Shown here: piece by piece, positions 36,931 to 46,527 of the stretch | Layout of the letters: each line of letters begins with the position of its first letter | Position numbering within the stretch: the first letter of the stretch is position 1 | Assembly (NCBI RefSeq): GCF_015694405.1 | Contig: NZ_JADQDB010000005.1 | Span: 86,589-150,588 of the forward strand | Reading direction: 5' to 3' | Origin: Pelagibacterium limicola | Lineage (GTDB): Bacteria > Pseudomonadota > Alphaproteobacteria > Rhizobiales > Devosiaceae | Length of the DNA stretch: 64,000 nucleotides | Position numbers and translations under genes: made by a program | The notes under the pieces: model-generated | Databases searched by the model: none | Told to the model about the DNA's origin: nothing | Seen by the model: the letters and a program-made list of their open reading frames with translations, nothing else

Positions 36931-38126
36931 CCCCTGCGCAAACGCTAGAAATCATCGGGCTTGGCCATCGGGGCGAGGGAATAGCGTATGTCGAGGGGGC
37001 GCCGGTGTTCGTGCCCCATACGCTGGCGGGCGAGACCATTATCGCCGAGGTCAGCGGCAATCGCGGACGCCTTCTCGACATTGTTGAACCTTCTCCGGAC
37101 CGCGTCGCTCCGTTCTGCCCCCATTTCGGTCGTTGCGGGGGCTGCCAGCTCCAGCATATGGCGCCCTCTTCATATGGCGCTTTCAAGCGTGACCTCGTGG
37201 TGTCAGCGCTCGCCCATGCAGGGGTCGAAGCGGACGTTGCTGAACCGGTGATCGCTCACGGCACCGGGCGCCGCCGCGTGACGCTCCACGCGACAAGGCA
37301 TGGTGCGGGCTTCATGGGCCTGCGCAGCCACGACATCCACCCGATTGAAGCCTGTCCGATCCTCGTGCCCGCCCTTGTCAAGGCGCCCGAGATCGCTGCG
37401 AGGATCGCGGCGCTTCTCGGTCCCTGCGATGTCGCCTTCACGGTGGCCGATACCGGCCTCGACGTCGCAATCAAGGGCAAGGGTTTAAAGCCATCCGCCG
37501 CCATTGCCGAACTTGCACGCCGCTACGATATTGCGCGCGTATCGCTCAACGGGGAACCACTCTATTCGGTTCGCGCGCCCTTGCTCGCCCTCGGCAAGGC
37601 CGGCGTCGCTCTCCCGGTTGCGGGTTTCCTGCAGGCAACCGCCGCAGCTGAAGCCGAACTCGCCACGCGCGTTACCGATGCCGCCCGAGGGCTCAAATCC
37701 ATGGCCGACCTTTTCTCCGGCATTGGCCCCTTCGCCTTGCGTCTTGCACAAATCGCACCTGTTTTTGCTGCCGACAGCGACAAGGCGGCAATCGATGCGC
37801 TGGCCAAGGCGGTACGCACAACGACCGGCCTCAAACCGTTGTCCGCGGAATGCCGCGATCTCTTCCGCGAACCGCTGACACCGTTTGAACTCAACCGGTT
37901 CGATTGCGTCGTCCTCGATCCGCCGCGTGCGGGGGCGAAAGCCCAGGTGCTGGAGCTGGCAAAGGCAAAGGTCAAACGCGTCATTTATGTCGCGTGCGAT
38001 CCCCAGAGTTTCGGCCGAGACGCTGCGATCCTCGTCGCTGCCGGATACCGCATCGGAACGGTCACCCCGGTCGACCAGTTCGCCTTTTCGGCCCATATCG
38101 AACTTCTTGCCGTTTTCGACCGTTGA
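36927..38126 (+). CDS. RNA (uracil-5-)-methyltransferase, TrmA/RlmD family
   Basis: 399 residues: a TRAM-like N-terminal domain (1-60), the iron-sulfur cysteines FCPHFGRCGGCQLQH plus a later EACPIL, the SAM site ADLFSGIGPFAL, LDPPRAGA, the catalytic cysteine in YVACDPQSFGRD, and the base-catalysing Glu in FSAHIELLAVF. It makes m5U in rRNA or tRNA; 23S U1939 or U747 are the likely targets, which sequence alone does not decide. Confidence 0.9.
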   Translation: MTPAQTLEIIGLGHRGEGIAYVEGAPVFVPHTLAGETIIAEVSGNRGRLLDIVEPSPDRVAPFCPHFGRCGGCQLQHMAPSSYGAFKRDLVVSALAHAGVEADVAEPVIAHGTGRRRVTLHATRHGAGFMGLRSHDIHPIEACPILVPALVKAPEIAARIAALLGPCDVAFTVADTGLDVAIKGKGLKPSAAIAELARRYDIARVSLNGEPLYSVRAPLLALGKAGVALPVAGFLQATAAAEAELATRVTDAARGLKSMADLFSGIGPFALRLAQIAPVFAADSDKAAIDALAKAVRTTTGLKPLSAECRDLFREPLTPFELNRFDCVVLDPPRAGAKAQVLELAKAKVKRVIYVACDPQSFGRDAAILVAAGYRIGTVTPVDQFAFSAHIELLAVFDR

Positions 38127-38327
38127 AATCCAAGTGCGTTTTTCACAGACGGCCGCTTTGATTTCGCACACGTGTGCAAAGTCGTTGCCAAGGGCGGATC
38201 GGGTTGTCACAATGGCGTCATGGTAGACGCAAAAATGCGCTGCCATCGGCATACGAGCCGGCCGGGGAGGATGTTGAAGCGACTGGAGGGCGCAGTACGG
38301 CGGGCATGGAGTCCGGCAGGTTTTCAA

Positions 38328-38357
38328 CCGTCATACAATTGTCATCCAAATGTCACC
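38328..38357 (+). promoter_or_regulatory. PHO box (three 11-bp repeats) upstream of ugpB
   Basis: GTCAT, GTCAT and GTCAC start at 38330, 38341 and 38352, exactly 11 bases apart, within CCGTCATACAA, TTGTCATCCAA and ATGTCACCCGT. This is the arrangement bound by PhoB, so the ugp operon is probably induced by phosphate starvation. The rest of the 325-base gap (38127-38451) holds a 12-base perfect palindrome GCACACGTGTGC at 38166-38177 and no visible gene. Confidence 0.8.
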
Positions 38358-38451
38358 CGTGGTTTATCACCACGGTCTAGGCATCCCTCCCGACGGCGTG
38401 TTGCCGCCTGGCCCCTGCGGCCAGCGTTTTAACAATGATCGGGAGACTATC

Positions 38452-39771
38452 ATGCTGAAATCTCTTTTGGCCTCAGGTGTCGCGCTGGCGGCACTCTCGG
38501 CCGGCGCGGCCCAGGCCCAGACCGAAATCCAGTGGTGGCACGCCATGGGCGGCGAACTGGGGCAGAAGCTCGAGGCCGTTGCCGAAGCTTTCAATGAAAC
38601 CCAGGGCGATTACCGCATCGTGCCTGTGTACCGCGGTACCTATCCGGAGACCCTGACCGCGGCAATCGCGGCATTCCGCGCCAACGAACAGCCAGCGATC
38701 GTACAGGTCTTTGAAGTCGGCACCGGCACCATGATGGCTGCCCAAGGCGCCGTCTACCCGGTCTACCAGCTCATGGCCGATCACGATAAGCCCTTCGATC
38801 CTGCCGATTATCTCTCCTCGGTGGTGGGCTATTATTCTGACACCGAAGGCAACATTCTGTCGCTGCCCTTCAACTCGTCCACCCCGATCATGTACTACAA
38901 CAAGGAAATCTTTGAAGCTGCCGGTCTCGACCCCGAGACACCTCCGGCCACCTGGGCCGAAATGGAAGCAGCGATGAACCAGATCGTTGAAAGCGGCGCC
39001 GCACCGTGCGGGCTGACCACAGCCTGGATTTCCTGGATCCACACCGAAAACTTCTCGGCACTTCACAACTCCCCCATCGGCACCCTGGAAAACGGCTTTG
39101 GCGGCCTCGGCACCGAGTTCACGCTCAACAACGAAATCGTCGCCCGCCACTGGGACAATTTCAAGCGCTGGCAGGATGAAGGTCTTTATCGCTACGGCGG
39201 TCCGGTAGGCGGACCCGATGCCCAGCCCATGTTCTTTGCCGGCGAGTGCGGCATCTTCATGAACTCCTCGGCCGGCCGTGCCGCGGTCGTCGCCAACACC
39301 GATTTCGAAGTCGGTTTCGCTCCGCTTCCCTATTACGACGACATCGTCGACAGCCCGATGAACTCGATCATCGGCGGCGCAACCCTGTGGGTTCTCCAGG
39401 GGCGTCCGGCCGAAGAATATCAGGGTGTCGCCGAGTTCTTTGCCTATCTCAGCCAAGCCGATGTCCAGGCCTCCTGGCATCAGGATACGGGCTATCTCCC
39501 GATCACCAACGCCGCTTATGACCTTGGCGTCGAGCAGGGCTACTATGAAGCCAATCCGGGTTCGGACGTTTCCATCCTGCAAATGACCCGCGTTGAACCC
39601 AATGAAAATTCCAAGGGCCTGCGCTTTGGGTCCTACACCCAGATCCGTACGATGATCGACGAAGAGTTCGAAGCCGTGCTCTCTGGCGACAAGACCGGCA
39701 TCGAAGCGCTCAACTCGCTGGTTGAACGCGGCAATGCGCTCCTGCGTGAATTTGAAGCTGCAAACAGCTAA
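38452..39771 (+). CDS. ugpB: sn-glycerol-3-phosphate ABC transporter, binding protein
   Basis: About 439 residues from the ATG at 38452. A signal peptide ends at AAQAQ. The mature start TEIQWWHAMGGELGQKLEAVAEAFNETQGDY is characteristic of UgpB, with FNSSTPIMYYNKEIFEAAGLDP and an end at LVERGNALLREFE. It binds glycerol-3-phosphate (or glycerophosphodiesters) in the periplasm. It is the first gene of ugpBAEC, behind a PHO box. Confidence 0.94.
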   Translation: MLKSLLASGVALAALSAGAAQAQTEIQWWHAMGGELGQKLEAVAEAFNETQGDYRIVPVYRGTYPETLTAAIAAFRANEQPAIVQVFEVGTGTMMAAQGAVYPVYQLMADHDKPFDPADYLSSVVGYYSDTEGNILSLPFNSSTPIMYYNKEIFEAAGLDPETPPATWAEMEAAMNQIVESGAAPCGLTTAWISWIHTENFSALHNSPIGTLENGFGGLGTEFTLNNEIVARHWDNFKRWQDEGLYRYGGPVGGPDAQPMFFAGECGIFMNSSAGRAAVVANTDFEVGFAPLPYYDDIVDSPMNSIIGGATLWVLQGRPAEEYQGVAEFFAYLSQADVQASWHQDTGYLPITNAAYDLGVEQGYYEANPGSDVSILQMTRVEPNENSKGLRFGSYTQIRTMIDEEFEAVLSGDKTGIEALNSLVERGNALLREFEAANS

Positions 39772-39786
39772 ACGCTGATCAACCAA

Positions 39787-39826
39787 AGGGGCCCGCGTCC
39801 GGCTGACGATGCGGGTCCCCTATCCG
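39787..39826 (+). terminator. Hairpin between ugpB and ugpA
   Basis: AGGGGCCCGC can pair with GCGGGTCCCCT (one bulged T), with a loop of about 14 bases, 15 bases after the ugpB stop. A weak T stretch (CCGTTTTACGG) follows. Probably an mRNA 3'-stabilising element or partial terminator that raises ugpB over the permease genes. Confidence 0.5.
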
Positions 39827-39868
39827 TTTTACGGACAATAAGAACAACGAGACTAATTGCGGGGCGTC

Positions 39869-40753
39869 ATGCAGACCAAGCGCACGATCTTTTCCAACAA
39901 GGGGCTGCCATATCTGCTGCTGGCGCCGCAATTGGCAATCACCATCGTCTTTTTCATCTGGCCGGCAGCGCAGGCGGTAAAGTCGAGCTTCGAGCGCGAA
40001 GATCCCTTCGGTCTACGCACGAGCTTTGTCTGGTTCCAGAACTACACACGGCTGTTCACCGACCCCAACTACCTCAATTCCTTCGGTCGTACGCTGATCT
40101 TTGCCGTTTCGGTTACCTTTCTGGCGATGGCCATTGCCCTTCTGCTGGCCGCTGCCGTCAACCGTCTGATCCGATCCTCCAATGTCTACACAACCCTGCT
40201 GGTCTGGCCGTATGCGGTCGCGCCGGTTGTGGCCGGTATCCTGTGGTGGTTCATGTTCAACCCCTCGATCGGGATTCTGCCTTATGCGCTCGGCCAGTTC
40301 GGGATCACCTGGAACCACCGCACCAGCGGCACCGACGCGATGATCCTCGTCATCATCGCGGCGACTTGGAAGCAGATTTCCTACAACTTCCTGTTCTTTC
40401 TCGCCGGCATGCAGTCGATCCCCAATTCGCTCACCGAAGCTGCGGCGATCGACGGAGCGGGGCCGTTCAAGCGGTTCTGGACCATCGTCTTTCCGCTGCT
40501 CTCGCCGACGACCTTCTTTCTCATGATCATCAACATCAACTATGCCATGTTCGATACCTTCGGCATCATCGACGGCACGACCTCGGGCGGCCCCAATCAG
40601 GCGACCAATATTCTGGTCTACAAGGTCTATGACGACGGCTTTTTGGGATTGAACATCGGGTCATCGGCCGCCCAGTCGGTCATTCTCATGCTCATCGTCA
40701 TCGCGCTCGTGTTCGTGCAGTTCCGCTTCATCGAGCGGCGCGTGCAGTATTGA
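39869..40753 (+). CDS. ugpA: sn-glycerol-3-phosphate ABC transporter, permease UgpA
   Basis: About 294 residues with six hydrophobic helices. The ABC-permease EAA loop is visible as [27 protein letters not shown]. It is MalF-like and forms the channel with UgpE. The ATG at 39869 (MQTKRTIF) is preferred to a TTG four codons earlier. Confidence 0.93.
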   Translation: MQTKRTIFSNKGLPYLLLAPQLAITIVFFIWPAAQAVKSSFEREDPFGLRTSFVWFQNYTRLFTDPNYLNSFGRTLIFAVSVTFLAMAIALLLAAAVNRLIRSSNVYTTLLVWPYAVAPVVAGILWWFMFNPSIGILPYALGQFGITWNHRTSGTDAMILVIIAATWKQISYNFLFFLAGMQSIPNSLTEAAAIDGAGPFKRFWTIVFPLLSPTTFFLMIININYAMFDTFGIIDGTTSGGPNQATNILVYKVYDDGFLGLNIGSSAAQSVILMLIVIALVFVQFRFIERRVQY

Positions 40754-40765
40754 GGAGAGTGACCC

Positions 40766-41614
40766 ATGGTTGAAAATCGTCCCTTCCTCAATGTCCTGAC
40801 CCATCTGGTTCTGATCCTCGGGGTCGCCGTTGTCGTCTTTCCGGTCTATGTGGCCTTCATTGCCTCAACCCAGGCACCGGGAACCTTCTTCCGCGGCGTG
40901 ACCCCACTGTTGCCGGGCCCGGCGATGGTCGAGAACTATGCCCACATGCTGACCGAGGGCATGTCGACCTCCGGCGCACCGCCGCTTTGGCTGATGCTGA
41001 TCAATTCCACCTGGATGGCCATCATCATCACTGGGGGCAAGATCGCTATTTCGATCATTTCGGCCTACGCCATCGTCTATTTCAAGTTTCCCTTTCGGAC
41101 TCTGGCCTTCTGGATCATCTTCGTGACGCTGATGCTGCCGGTCGAAGTGCGCATCATTCCCACCTTCGCGGTTGTCTCTAACCTGGGACTGCTCAACTCC
41201 TATGTCGGTCTCACGCTGCCGCTGATCGCGTCAGCGACAGCCACATTCCTGTTCCGTCAGTTTTTCCTGACCATTCCGGACGAATTGATGGAGGCGGCGC
41301 GAGTCGATGGGGCAGGACCAATCAAGTTCTTCAAGGACATCCTGCTTCCGCTGTCGCGCACCAATATCGCCGCACTCTCGGTCATCATGTTCATCTATGG
41401 CTGGGTGCAGTATCTGTGGCCGCTGCTCGTGACCACCGACAGCCGCTATTATACCATCGTCATGGGCATCAAGCGCATGGCCGCCTATGCCGACCAACAG
41501 CCGCAATGGCATCTCGTCATGGCCGCCGTAATCCTTGCCATGCTCCCTCCTGTCCTCGTCGTCATCTTCATGCAGCGCCTGTTCGTCAAAGGCCTTGTTG
41601 AAACGGAGAAATAA
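40766..41614 (+). CDS. ugpE: sn-glycerol-3-phosphate ABC transporter, permease UgpE
   Basis: 282 residues, six helices, EAA loop [25 protein letters not shown]. The UgpE pattern [19 protein letters not shown] is at the N-terminus. It starts 12 bases after ugpA with GAGGAGAG upstream, and is MalG-like. Confidence 0.93.
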   Translation: MVENRPFLNVLTHLVLILGVAVVVFPVYVAFIASTQAPGTFFRGVTPLLPGPAMVENYAHMLTEGMSTSGAPPLWLMLINSTWMAIIITGGKIAISIISAYAIVYFKFPFRTLAFWIIFVTLMLPVEVRIIPTFAVVSNLGLLNSYVGLTLPLIASATATFLFRQFFLTIPDELMEAARVDGAGPIKFFKDILLPLSRTNIAALSVIMFIYGWVQYLWPLLVTTDSRYYTIVMGIKRMAAYADQQPQWHLVMAAVILAMLPPVLVVIFMQRLFVKGLVETEK

Positions 41615-41619
41615 GAACA

Positions 41620-42675
41620 ATGGCAAGAATAGAGATTTCCGGCGTCTCCAAGGTCTATCCCGGTAATGTCGAGGCCATCAAAGACCTCAGTCTCTCGATC
41701 AATGACGGTGAGCTTGTCGTGCTCGTCGGGCCGTCGGGCTGTGGGAAATCGACGCTGCTGCGCATGATCGCGGGGCTGGAGACCATTACCGGCGGCACGA
41801 TCAGCATCGGGGAAACAGTGGTGAACAAGCTCGAGCCTGCCGAGCGCGATATCGCCATGGTGTTCCAGAACTACGCGCTCTATCCGCATATGAGCGTGCG
41901 CGGAAACCTCGAATACGGCCTCAAAAACCGCGGCACGCAGCGCGCAGAGATCGACAAGCGCGTGGCCGATGCCGCCCGCATTCTCGAGATCGAGGCCTTT
42001 CTCGATCGCAAGCCGCGCCAGCTTTCCGGTGGTCAGCGTCAGCGCGTCGCCATGGGTCGGGCCATCGTGCGCCAGCCCAAGGCGTTCCTGTTCGACGAAC
42101 CGCTATCGAACCTCGATGCCAAGCTGCGCGCCCATATGCGGGTCGAAATCCGCCGCCTGCAGCGCGCATTGGGCACGACCTCGGTCTATGTCACCCATGA
42201 CCAGCTCGAAGCCATGACGCTGGCCGACAAGCTCGTGGTGATGAATGGCGGGGTGATCGAGCAGGTAGGCAAGCCGCTCGACGTCTATTCCGATCCCCAA
42301 TCGCTTTTCGTCGCCGCCTTCATGGGGTCGCCGGGGATGAATCTCATCGATATCGAAAGCCTGCGTGCAATCGGCGCCGATCTGCCCGGCTCGATCCCGA
42401 CAGCGACCGGAACCGTTGGCGTCCGGCCCGAAGACATCGTACTCGAAAAGCCCGCAGGACCGCATCTGACGATCGCTGCGACCCTCGACGCGGTCGAACT
42501 GGTGGGGTCCGAGAGCCTCGTTTACGCCAACGCCAAAGGAATTGAAAAGGATATCATCCTGAGGAGTTCCGGCATTCATCGCGGCAATCCGGGCGACGTG
42601 CTGGCGCTTCATATTCCCCATTCCGCGCTCCATAGCTTTGCGCGCGAGTCGGGCCGCAAGGTTGCGGCTGCCTGA
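41620..42675 (+). CDS. ugpC: sn-glycerol-3-phosphate ABC transporter, ATP-binding protein
   Basis: 351 residues. All nucleotide-site motifs are canonical: Walker [10 protein letters not shown], signature [15 protein letters not shown], Walker [12 protein letters not shown] and H-loop [11 protein letters not shown]-terminal TOBE/OB regulatory domain follows (VGVRPEDI). One ATPase gene implies a homodimer, unlike the paired ATPases of the glp transporter in this window. It lies 5 bases after ugpE. Confidence 0.94.
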   Translation: MARIEISGVSKVYPGNVEAIKDLSLSINDGELVVLVGPSGCGKSTLLRMIAGLETITGGTISIGETVVNKLEPAERDIAMVFQNYALYPHMSVRGNLEYGLKNRGTQRAEIDKRVADAARILEIEAFLDRKPRQLSGGQRQRVAMGRAIVRQPKAFLFDEPLSNLDAKLRAHMRVEIRRLQRALGTTSVYVTHDQLEAMTLADKLVVMNGGVIEQVGKPLDVYSDPQSLFVAAFMGSPGMNLIDIESLRAIGADLPGSIPTATGTVGVRPEDIVLEKPAGPHLTIAATLDAVELVGSESLVYANAKGIEKDIILRSSGIHRGNPGDVLALHIPHSALHSFARESGRKVAAA

Positions 42676-42742
42676 CACGGCTACGCCTTTCGTGCTAAGG
42701 ACTTCCGCATTCCGGTGGTATCGACGTGTGGAGGTCCATGCG

Positions 42743-43375
42743 ATGAAGTGGTTGATGGCGGTAGCTTTGGTGGCGCTTGCGGGTTTTTCGGCGAGCGTTG
42801 CCGCCGAGGACGCCGATTCCTCCCCTTACTTCAAGACGCTGTACAAATCCCTGCCCGAAGGCAGCTATGAGGCGCTGGACGGTTGGGAGGAAGCGCTGCG
42901 CGACCACCTCAAGATGATGCTTGAGGAACATGGCGACGCCGAAAACAGGGCGGGTGCCGAGGCTATACTGGAACTGGCCGATGCGCCCCGGATCGATATG
43001 GAAAGCGACGACGAGTTGATCGGGAACTGGCGGGTACGCAGCCTGCAAACCGACGCTCTCGGTGCTTACGTTTATTCCTGGTTTCCGGCTCGCATCTACC
43101 AGGAAGGCCAGGCGCTGGTCTTTGATAAGAATTCGGGTAGCCAGCGCCATCGCGGATTGATGGCCCGCGCCAGTGCCGGCACGGTCTTTTTCGCAGGCGC
43201 GCTCTATTATGGTTATCAAGAGCCACGCCTGCACAGCGTCCACATGGCCCCGGAGGCTAATGCCGATCCCGAAATGGACGCCACTGCCCTCATCTACAAA
43301 CTCGCACCCGAGCGTTATCTGATGGTGTTCGATTACGCACCCAGCTATTTCCGCTTCTACGAAATCGCGAAATAG
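42743..43375 (+). CDS. DUF4893 domain protein, secreted
   Basis: About 210 residues with a signal peptide (MKWLMAVALVALAGFSASVAAED). The rest resembles DUF4893: GNWRVRSLQTDALGAYVYSWFPARIY, then LVFDKNSGSQRHRGLM, and LIYKLAPERYLMVFDYAP near the end. Function is unknown. It follows ugpC by 67 bases and could be co-transcribed. A 7-bp hairpin TTGCGAG/CTCGCAA (43381-43403) lies just after its stop. Confidence 0.8.
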   Translation: MKWLMAVALVALAGFSASVAAEDADSSPYFKTLYKSLPEGSYEALDGWEEALRDHLKMMLEEHGDAENRAGAEAILELADAPRIDMESDDELIGNWRVRSLQTDALGAYVYSWFPARIYQEGQALVFDKNSGSQRHRGLMARASAGTVFFAGALYYGYQEPRLHSVHMAPEANADPEMDATALIYKLAPERYLMVFDYAPSYFRFYEIAK

Positions 43376-43403
43376 CTTCCTTGCGAGTCAAATCGCCTCG
43401 CAA

Positions 43404-43792
43404 TTGACCGCTCTCGTGCCCCGGCGATCCACGGTCGGCCCCCGAAAGCCACTGTATGTATTTGCCATCTAGGCCGCGACGCTACCGACGGCATTTGGCG
43501 GACTCGGCTCGGTTCTTACCCTAGCTCTCGGCGCGCGACGAGGTCAGGATGAACGTTGCGGGCAATCCAGAACAACGCTTTGCCCAGAAATAAGTCAGGC
43601 CGTCCACACTAGAGCAGCGATAGCGTGAAAGATTGCGACCATCACCACTACGGCAGGGTCCTTGGTTCGCAGCGCAGTAGCGCCTGCCCCCTGCCCGTCG
43701 ACGAGCAAGGGGCCGAATTACAGGGTGACCAACCACCGGTACCGCCGGGCCGAACTGCAAGCAAAGCAAAAGCGACAAGCCAGGAGTTGTCC
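43404..43792. other. Non-coding gap before ubiT
   Basis: About 390 bases with no supportable gene: the short frames on both strands lack ribosome-binding sites and family resemblance. No repeat or RNA gene was recognised. The only notable element is the Fnr-like box at its right end (43793-43806). Confidence 0.5.
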
Positions 43793-43806
43793 TTGACCTA
43801 TCTCAA
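43793..43806 (+). promoter_or_regulatory. Possible Fnr/FnrL box upstream of ubiT
   Basis: TTGACCTATCTCAA resembles the Fnr consensus TTGAT-N4-ATCAA (inner positions C and C differ). Control by an oxygen-sensing regulator would fit the anaerobic role of UbiTUV. It lies only 25 bases before the ATG, closer than usual for an activator site, so it may act differently or be chance. Confidence 0.4.
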
Positions 43807-43830
43807 ATACAACCGTGGTGAGGCCCCTTA

Positions 43831-44370
43831 ATGTCGGGCAACATCTTCAGCCCGGTAGTCAGCATGTCCCTTCCTGCTCCACTTGCTCAGGCACTGGCAA
43901 TGGTGCCCGCCCGATTGGCAGCTCCCGCCGCCGATTGGGCCTTCAACGCCGTGCTCGGCCGACACCCGCTTCTGCTGGACAGGATGGGGAAACACGCCTC
44001 AGCGAGCTTTCTCATCAAACCAACAGATCTCCCCCACGGCTTCCTTTTGCACCCCGACAAGCATCAGATTTCGGTCGTCAAGGGCCGTAAGATGCCCAAG
44101 GCCGACGTGACGATAAGCGGTCCCATTCTCACCCTGCTGGCATTGCTCGAAGGCAGGCTCGACGGGGATGCCGCGTTCTTTTCCCGCAAACTGTCCATTG
44201 AAGGCGACACTGAAGCCGTCCTCGCCTTGCGCAATGCGATTGACGATGCGGCCCTCGACCTGCCCACTGAACTTTCAGCGCAAACAGGCCCTTTTGCCCC
44301 GGCGATCAAGCGACTGCTTGAGCGCATCCGCAGCAAGGCCCTTGGCAAGGAGGGCGGTGCATGGAACTGA
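43831..44370 (+). CDS. ubiT: Ubiquinone biosynthesis accessory factor UbiT (SCP2 domain)
   Basis: 179 residues with an SCP2 sterol-carrier lipid-binding domain (HASASFLIKPTDLPHGFLL, VTISGPILTLLALLEGRLDGDAAFFSRKLSIEGDTEAVLALRNAID). Together with ubiU and ubiV it supports oxygen-independent hydroxylation of the ubiquinone ring in other proteobacteria. The start at 43831 has GGTGAGG upstream. It overlaps ubiU by 10 bases. Confidence 0.9.
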   Translation: MSGNIFSPVVSMSLPAPLAQALAMVPARLAAPAADWAFNAVLGRHPLLLDRMGKHASASFLIKPTDLPHGFLLHPDKHQISVVKGRKMPKADVTISGPILTLLALLEGRLDGDAAFFSRKLSIEGDTEAVLALRNAIDDAALDLPTELSAQTGPFAPAIKRLLERIRSKALGKEGGAWN

Positions 44371-45338
44371 TCTGCCCCGCCGGAACGCCTTCGGCCTACA
44401 GGGACGCCGTCGATGCCTGCGCCGATGCTATCTATTGCGGATTCCGCGACGAGACTAACGCCCGCAACTTTCCCGGTCTCAATTTCTCGCGCCGGGAAAT
44501 GGCCGACGCAATCGCCTACGGGCGGCACCGAGGCGTCAAGACGCTGGTGGCCATCAATACGTTCATGCGCGCAGGAGAGGAAGGCCTCTGGTACCGGGCA
44601 GTGGACGACGCAGTGGAATTCGGAGCCAGCGCTGTCATTCTCGCCGATTTGGGTCTCATGGCCTATACGGCCTCTGCGCACCCCGATCAGCGACTGCACG
44701 TTTCGGTGCAAGCTGCCGCGACCAATGCCGAAGCCATCGCGTTTCTTGCGGCCGCGTTCGGCGCCCGCCGGGTCGTCCTGCCGCGCGTCCTGACCCTCAA
44801 CGAAGTGGCGGCTATAGCGAGCACGGTTTCATGCGAGGTCGAGGTCTTCGTCTTCGGGGGATTGTGTGTCATGGCGGAAGGCCGATGCTCGCTCTCATCC
44901 TATGCCACGGGCCAATCCCCTAACATGCATGGCGTGTGCTCGCCCGCGAGCCATGTACGCTACCGGGAGGATGGCACCCACATGGTGTCCGAGCTCGGCG
45001 GCTACACCATCAATCGTTTTTCCCGCGATGAGCCGGTCGGCTATCCCACGCTGTGCAAGGGCCGTTTCAACATCGGCGATGCCAATGGATACGCGTTCGA
45101 AGACCCAGTGAGCCTCGACATCCTAAAGGAAATCGACGTTCTTCGCAAAGCCGGGGTAAAGGCCCTGAAGATCGAAGGCCGCCAGCGCGGGCGAGCCTAT
45201 GTCGCAAGCGTGGTTTCCACCATCCGCAAAGCCCTGGCCGCTCCGCCAGAAGCCGTTGCGGACGTGACGGCCGGTCTTAGGGAATTCAGCGAAGGCCAGA
45301 AGACGACCAGCGGTGCTTACAAAAAGAGATGGCGATGA
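44361..45338 (+). CDS. ubiU: Ubiquinone biosynthesis protein UbiU (U32 peptidase-like, Fe-S)
   Basis: 325 residues beginning MELICPAGTPSAYRDAVDA. Cysteines at 169, 176, 193 and 232 match the spacing of the [4Fe-4S] ligands described for E. coli UbiU (GGLCVMAEGRCSLSS, HGVCSP, YPTLCKG). With UbiV it forms the O2-independent hydroxylase complex for ubiquinone. It overlaps ubiV by 10 bases. Confidence 0.94.
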   Translation: MELICPAGTPSAYRDAVDACADAIYCGFRDETNARNFPGLNFSRREMADAIAYGRHRGVKTLVAINTFMRAGEEGLWYRAVDDAVEFGASAVILADLGLMAYTASAHPDQRLHVSVQAAATNAEAIAFLAAAFGARRVVLPRVLTLNEVAAIASTVSCEVEVFVFGGLCVMAEGRCSLSSYATGQSPNMHGVCSPASHVRYREDGTHMVSELGGYTINRFSRDEPVGYPTLCKGRFNIGDANGYAFEDPVSLDILKEIDVLRKAGVKALKIEGRQRGRAYVASVVSTIRKALAAPPEAVADVTAGLREFSEGQKTTSGAYKKRWR

Positions 45339-46243
45339 ATACTCGGGCGATGAACATAACCCTCGGCCCCGTTCCCTATCTCTGGGCGGTGGACGAGTGG
45401 CGCGATTTCTATTTCAGGATCGCCGACGAAGCCCCGGCCGATACCGTCACAGTTGGCGAATTTGTCTGCTCCAAGCGCCTGCATTTTTTCGATTCCATGC
45501 TCGATCAAGTGATCAGCCGGCTCGAACGCGGCGGCAAGAAAGTTCATCTCGCCGGTCTGGGGTTGTTGACCCTTGAACGCGAGCATCGCGCCCAACGCCG
45601 CCTGATTGGGGGGCACGACCAGATCGTCGAGGTCTCCGACCTCTCGACGCTGATGCAGGTGAAAGGGCGCCCCCACGCCATCGGCCCGCTGGTCAACATC
45701 TACAACGTCGCTACCACGCATCTATTTGCCGCCAATGGGGCGATCTCGATTTGCCTGCCGCCTGAATTGCCTATGCGCTCGGTCGAAATTATCGCTGCAG
45801 ATTTTCCGGATCTGACGATCGAGGTTCTCGCCTTCGGGCGCACCCCGCTCGCCATTTCCGCGCGCTGTGCCCACGCTCGCGCCAAAGGCAATACCAAGGA
45901 CAACTGCCAGTTCGTCTGCGGCGAGGAGCCCGACGGGCTGGTCGTCCAAACCCTCGACCGTCAGCCCTTCCTGGTTCTCAACGGCGTCCAGACCATGTCC
46001 TACACCTGCCATGTGGTTCTGGCTGAACTGCCTACACTTGCCGCAGCGGGGGTCAGAAGTATCCGTCTCTCACCCCAGCGTTGTGACATGGTGGCCGTCG
46101 CCCGGACCTATCGCGCCCTGCTCGACGGCGCGTTGGAGGCCGGCGCCGCACGAGAAGAACTGGCCACGATCTATCCCGGCGTCCCGTTCTCCAACGGGTT
46201 CATTCACGGCATTGCCGGTGCGGAGTGGGTCGATGCCGCCTGA
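45329..46243 (+). CDS. ubiV: Ubiquinone biosynthesis protein UbiV (U32 peptidase-like, Fe-S)
   Basis: 304 residues. Cysteines in GEFVCSKR and in ARCAHARAKGNTKDNCQFVC (C-x12-C-x3-C) match the UbiV iron-sulfur ligands. It is the partner of UbiU. Alternative starts at 45335 and 45350 would shorten it by 2 or 7 residues. Downstream lie a decayed frame and a DUF6455 gene. Confidence 0.93.
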   Translation: MAMNTRAMNITLGPVPYLWAVDEWRDFYFRIADEAPADTVTVGEFVCSKRLHFFDSMLDQVISRLERGGKKVHLAGLGLLTLEREHRAQRRLIGGHDQIVEVSDLSTLMQVKGRPHAIGPLVNIYNVATTHLFAANGAISICLPPELPMRSVEIIAADFPDLTIEVLAFGRTPLAISARCAHARAKGNTKDNCQFVCGEEPDGLVVQTLDRQPFLVLNGVQTMSYTCHVVLAELPTLAAAGVRSIRLSPQRCDMVAVARTYRALLDGALEAGAAREELATIYPGVPFSNGFIHGIAGAEWVDAA

Positions 46244-46245
46244 TC

Positions 46246-46497
46246 GAACGCCCAGCAGGACAGCTATGCCTATATCGGTTGCTACAAGGGATCGCCCATC
46301 GGCTTTCCGACATGATCGGCATCGATCCCGGCTGGCTTCCTCGGGCCGAGCTGCGCGAAGAGTCCATGATACAAGCATCTGAGTATGAGGACGGCTAGCC
46401 CGCCCAGGCCTATCTGACGTTCCCGGGCCAATGAAAGACCTTCGCGAACAGCGGGGGAATTGATCTACCTCAAAGAGTGCGCCGACGTAGAGGGTTA
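46246..46497 (+). pseudogene. Probable decayed reading frame after ubiV
   Basis: Gene-like translation is broken over several frames: one stretch reads HRLSDMIGIDPGWLPRAEL then REESMIQASEYEDG before a TAG at 46396. A second frame then gives PAQAYLTFPGQ and a third ELIYLKECADVEG ending at TAA 46495. There is no start site for the later pieces. It looks like a small gene inactivated by frameshifts and stops. The family is not recognised, so this is a tentative call. Confidence 0.4.
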
Positions 46498-46527
46498 AGG
46501 TACCCAGAGTTTATCTGGAGGCTGGCT

